From positions 3,906,001-3,970,000 of the forward strand of contig CP079215.1 of NCBI GenBank assembly GCA_019316985.1: a DNA stretch of 64,000 nt. Reading direction: 5' to 3'. The DNA comes from Paraniabella defluvii. Lineage in GTDB: Bacteria > Bacteroidota > Bacteroidia > Chitinophagales > Chitinophagaceae. The translations under genes were made by a program, and so were the position numbers. Below, one piece after another: positions 63,842 to 64,000 of the stretch (within the stretch, counting starts at the first letter, position 1; every line of letters starts with the position of its first letter). The notes under the pieces were generated by a model. That model worked only from the letters and a program-made list of their open reading frames with translations, ran no database searches and had not been told where the DNA came from.

Positions 63842-64000
63842 ATGAAACAAACATTTACACGCATTTTGCTGGTAGCTATGGTAACATTTATTACTTCCTC
63901 TTTGTTTGCCCAGCGTGCGGCGCTCTCCGGGAATGGAAGCTGGATGAGAAAAAAAGTGAGCTGGGAGAATTTGCGAGGGCTGCCACTTCTATAAAGGCAG
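63842..64000 (+). CDS. Start of a secreted protein, cut by the window end
   Basis: The N-terminal 23 residues are a clear signal peptide (ILLVAMVTFITSSLFAQ). After one frame repair near 63940 the text continues WKLDEKKSELGEFARAATSI, a mature start seen in small secreted Bacteroidota proteins of unknown function. It is too short to name. The 206 bases upstream hold no gene. Confidence 0.6.

Overview
ORGANISM. The window is Bacteroidota DNA, probably from a plant-biomass-degrading member of the Chitinophagaceae or a close relative. This is inferred from the stacked SusC/SusD pairs, the Bacteroidota-type promoter elements, genes without Shine-Dalgarno sites and moderate GC; the genus cannot be fixed from the sequence alone. 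Almost every long gene is broken by one to six single-base indels, many of them in A/T homopolymers, with good homology continuing in another frame on both sides. I read this as uncorrected sequencing error, not decay, and give each gene one start-to-end span. | LAYOUT. 1-4157 (minus): a SusD (cut by the window edge) and SusC pair of unknown substrate. 4484-8741 (plus): a three-gene island that looks like metal (copper-type) acquisition: a small CNGKC protein, a TonB-dependent receptor and a beta-propeller/YHS lipoprotein. 8911-18728 (minus): a xylan/glucuronoxylan operon led by a LacI-family regulator, followed by GH67, GH115, GH10, a GPH sugar symporter and a cytoplasmic GH43. 19756-32571 (plus): the six-gene xylan utilisation core (xusA-xusB-xusC-xusD-xusE-xyn10C), ending at a hairpin terminator. 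32675-39796 (plus): a four-gene cassette of unknown function (secreted protein, STN-type TonB receptor, DUF4249 lipoprotein, MG2-like surface protein). 40047-58944 (plus): a long accessory operon of GH30, an array of six CE1 esterase domains in five genes, an alpha/beta-hydrolase esterase, CE6, an SGNH esterase, GH8, GH43, GH97 and GH95. 59474-63635 (plus): GH127/146 and a further GH43, then the start of another secreted protein at the window end. | HOW IT WORKS TOGETHER. Surface Xyn10C and the GH30 enzyme would cut acetylated, feruloylated glucuronoarabinoxylan held by XusB, XusD and XusE. XusA and XusC import the oligosaccharides. The periplasmic esterases, GH67/GH115 glucuronidases, GH43/GH95/GH97/GH127 debranching enzymes, GH8 and GH10 trim them. 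Short xylo-oligosaccharides then enter the cytoplasm through the symporter and are hydrolysed by the signal-less GH43. A recurring palindrome (best copy at 19415-19434) lies upstream of lacI, xusA, the GH30 operon and the GH127 unit, so the LacI-type protein probably controls the whole locus. | BEST LEADS. (1) The shared LacI operator, which overlaps predicted -33 elements at xusA and GH127. (2) The CE1 array, where one pair of domains exists both as separate neighbouring genes and as a fused double esterase. (3) The four-gene STN-receptor/DUF4249/MG2 cassette inside the xylan locus. (4) The propeller-YHS lipoprotein island. (5) An uninterrupted 18-unit heptamer repeat between the symporter and GH43 genes.
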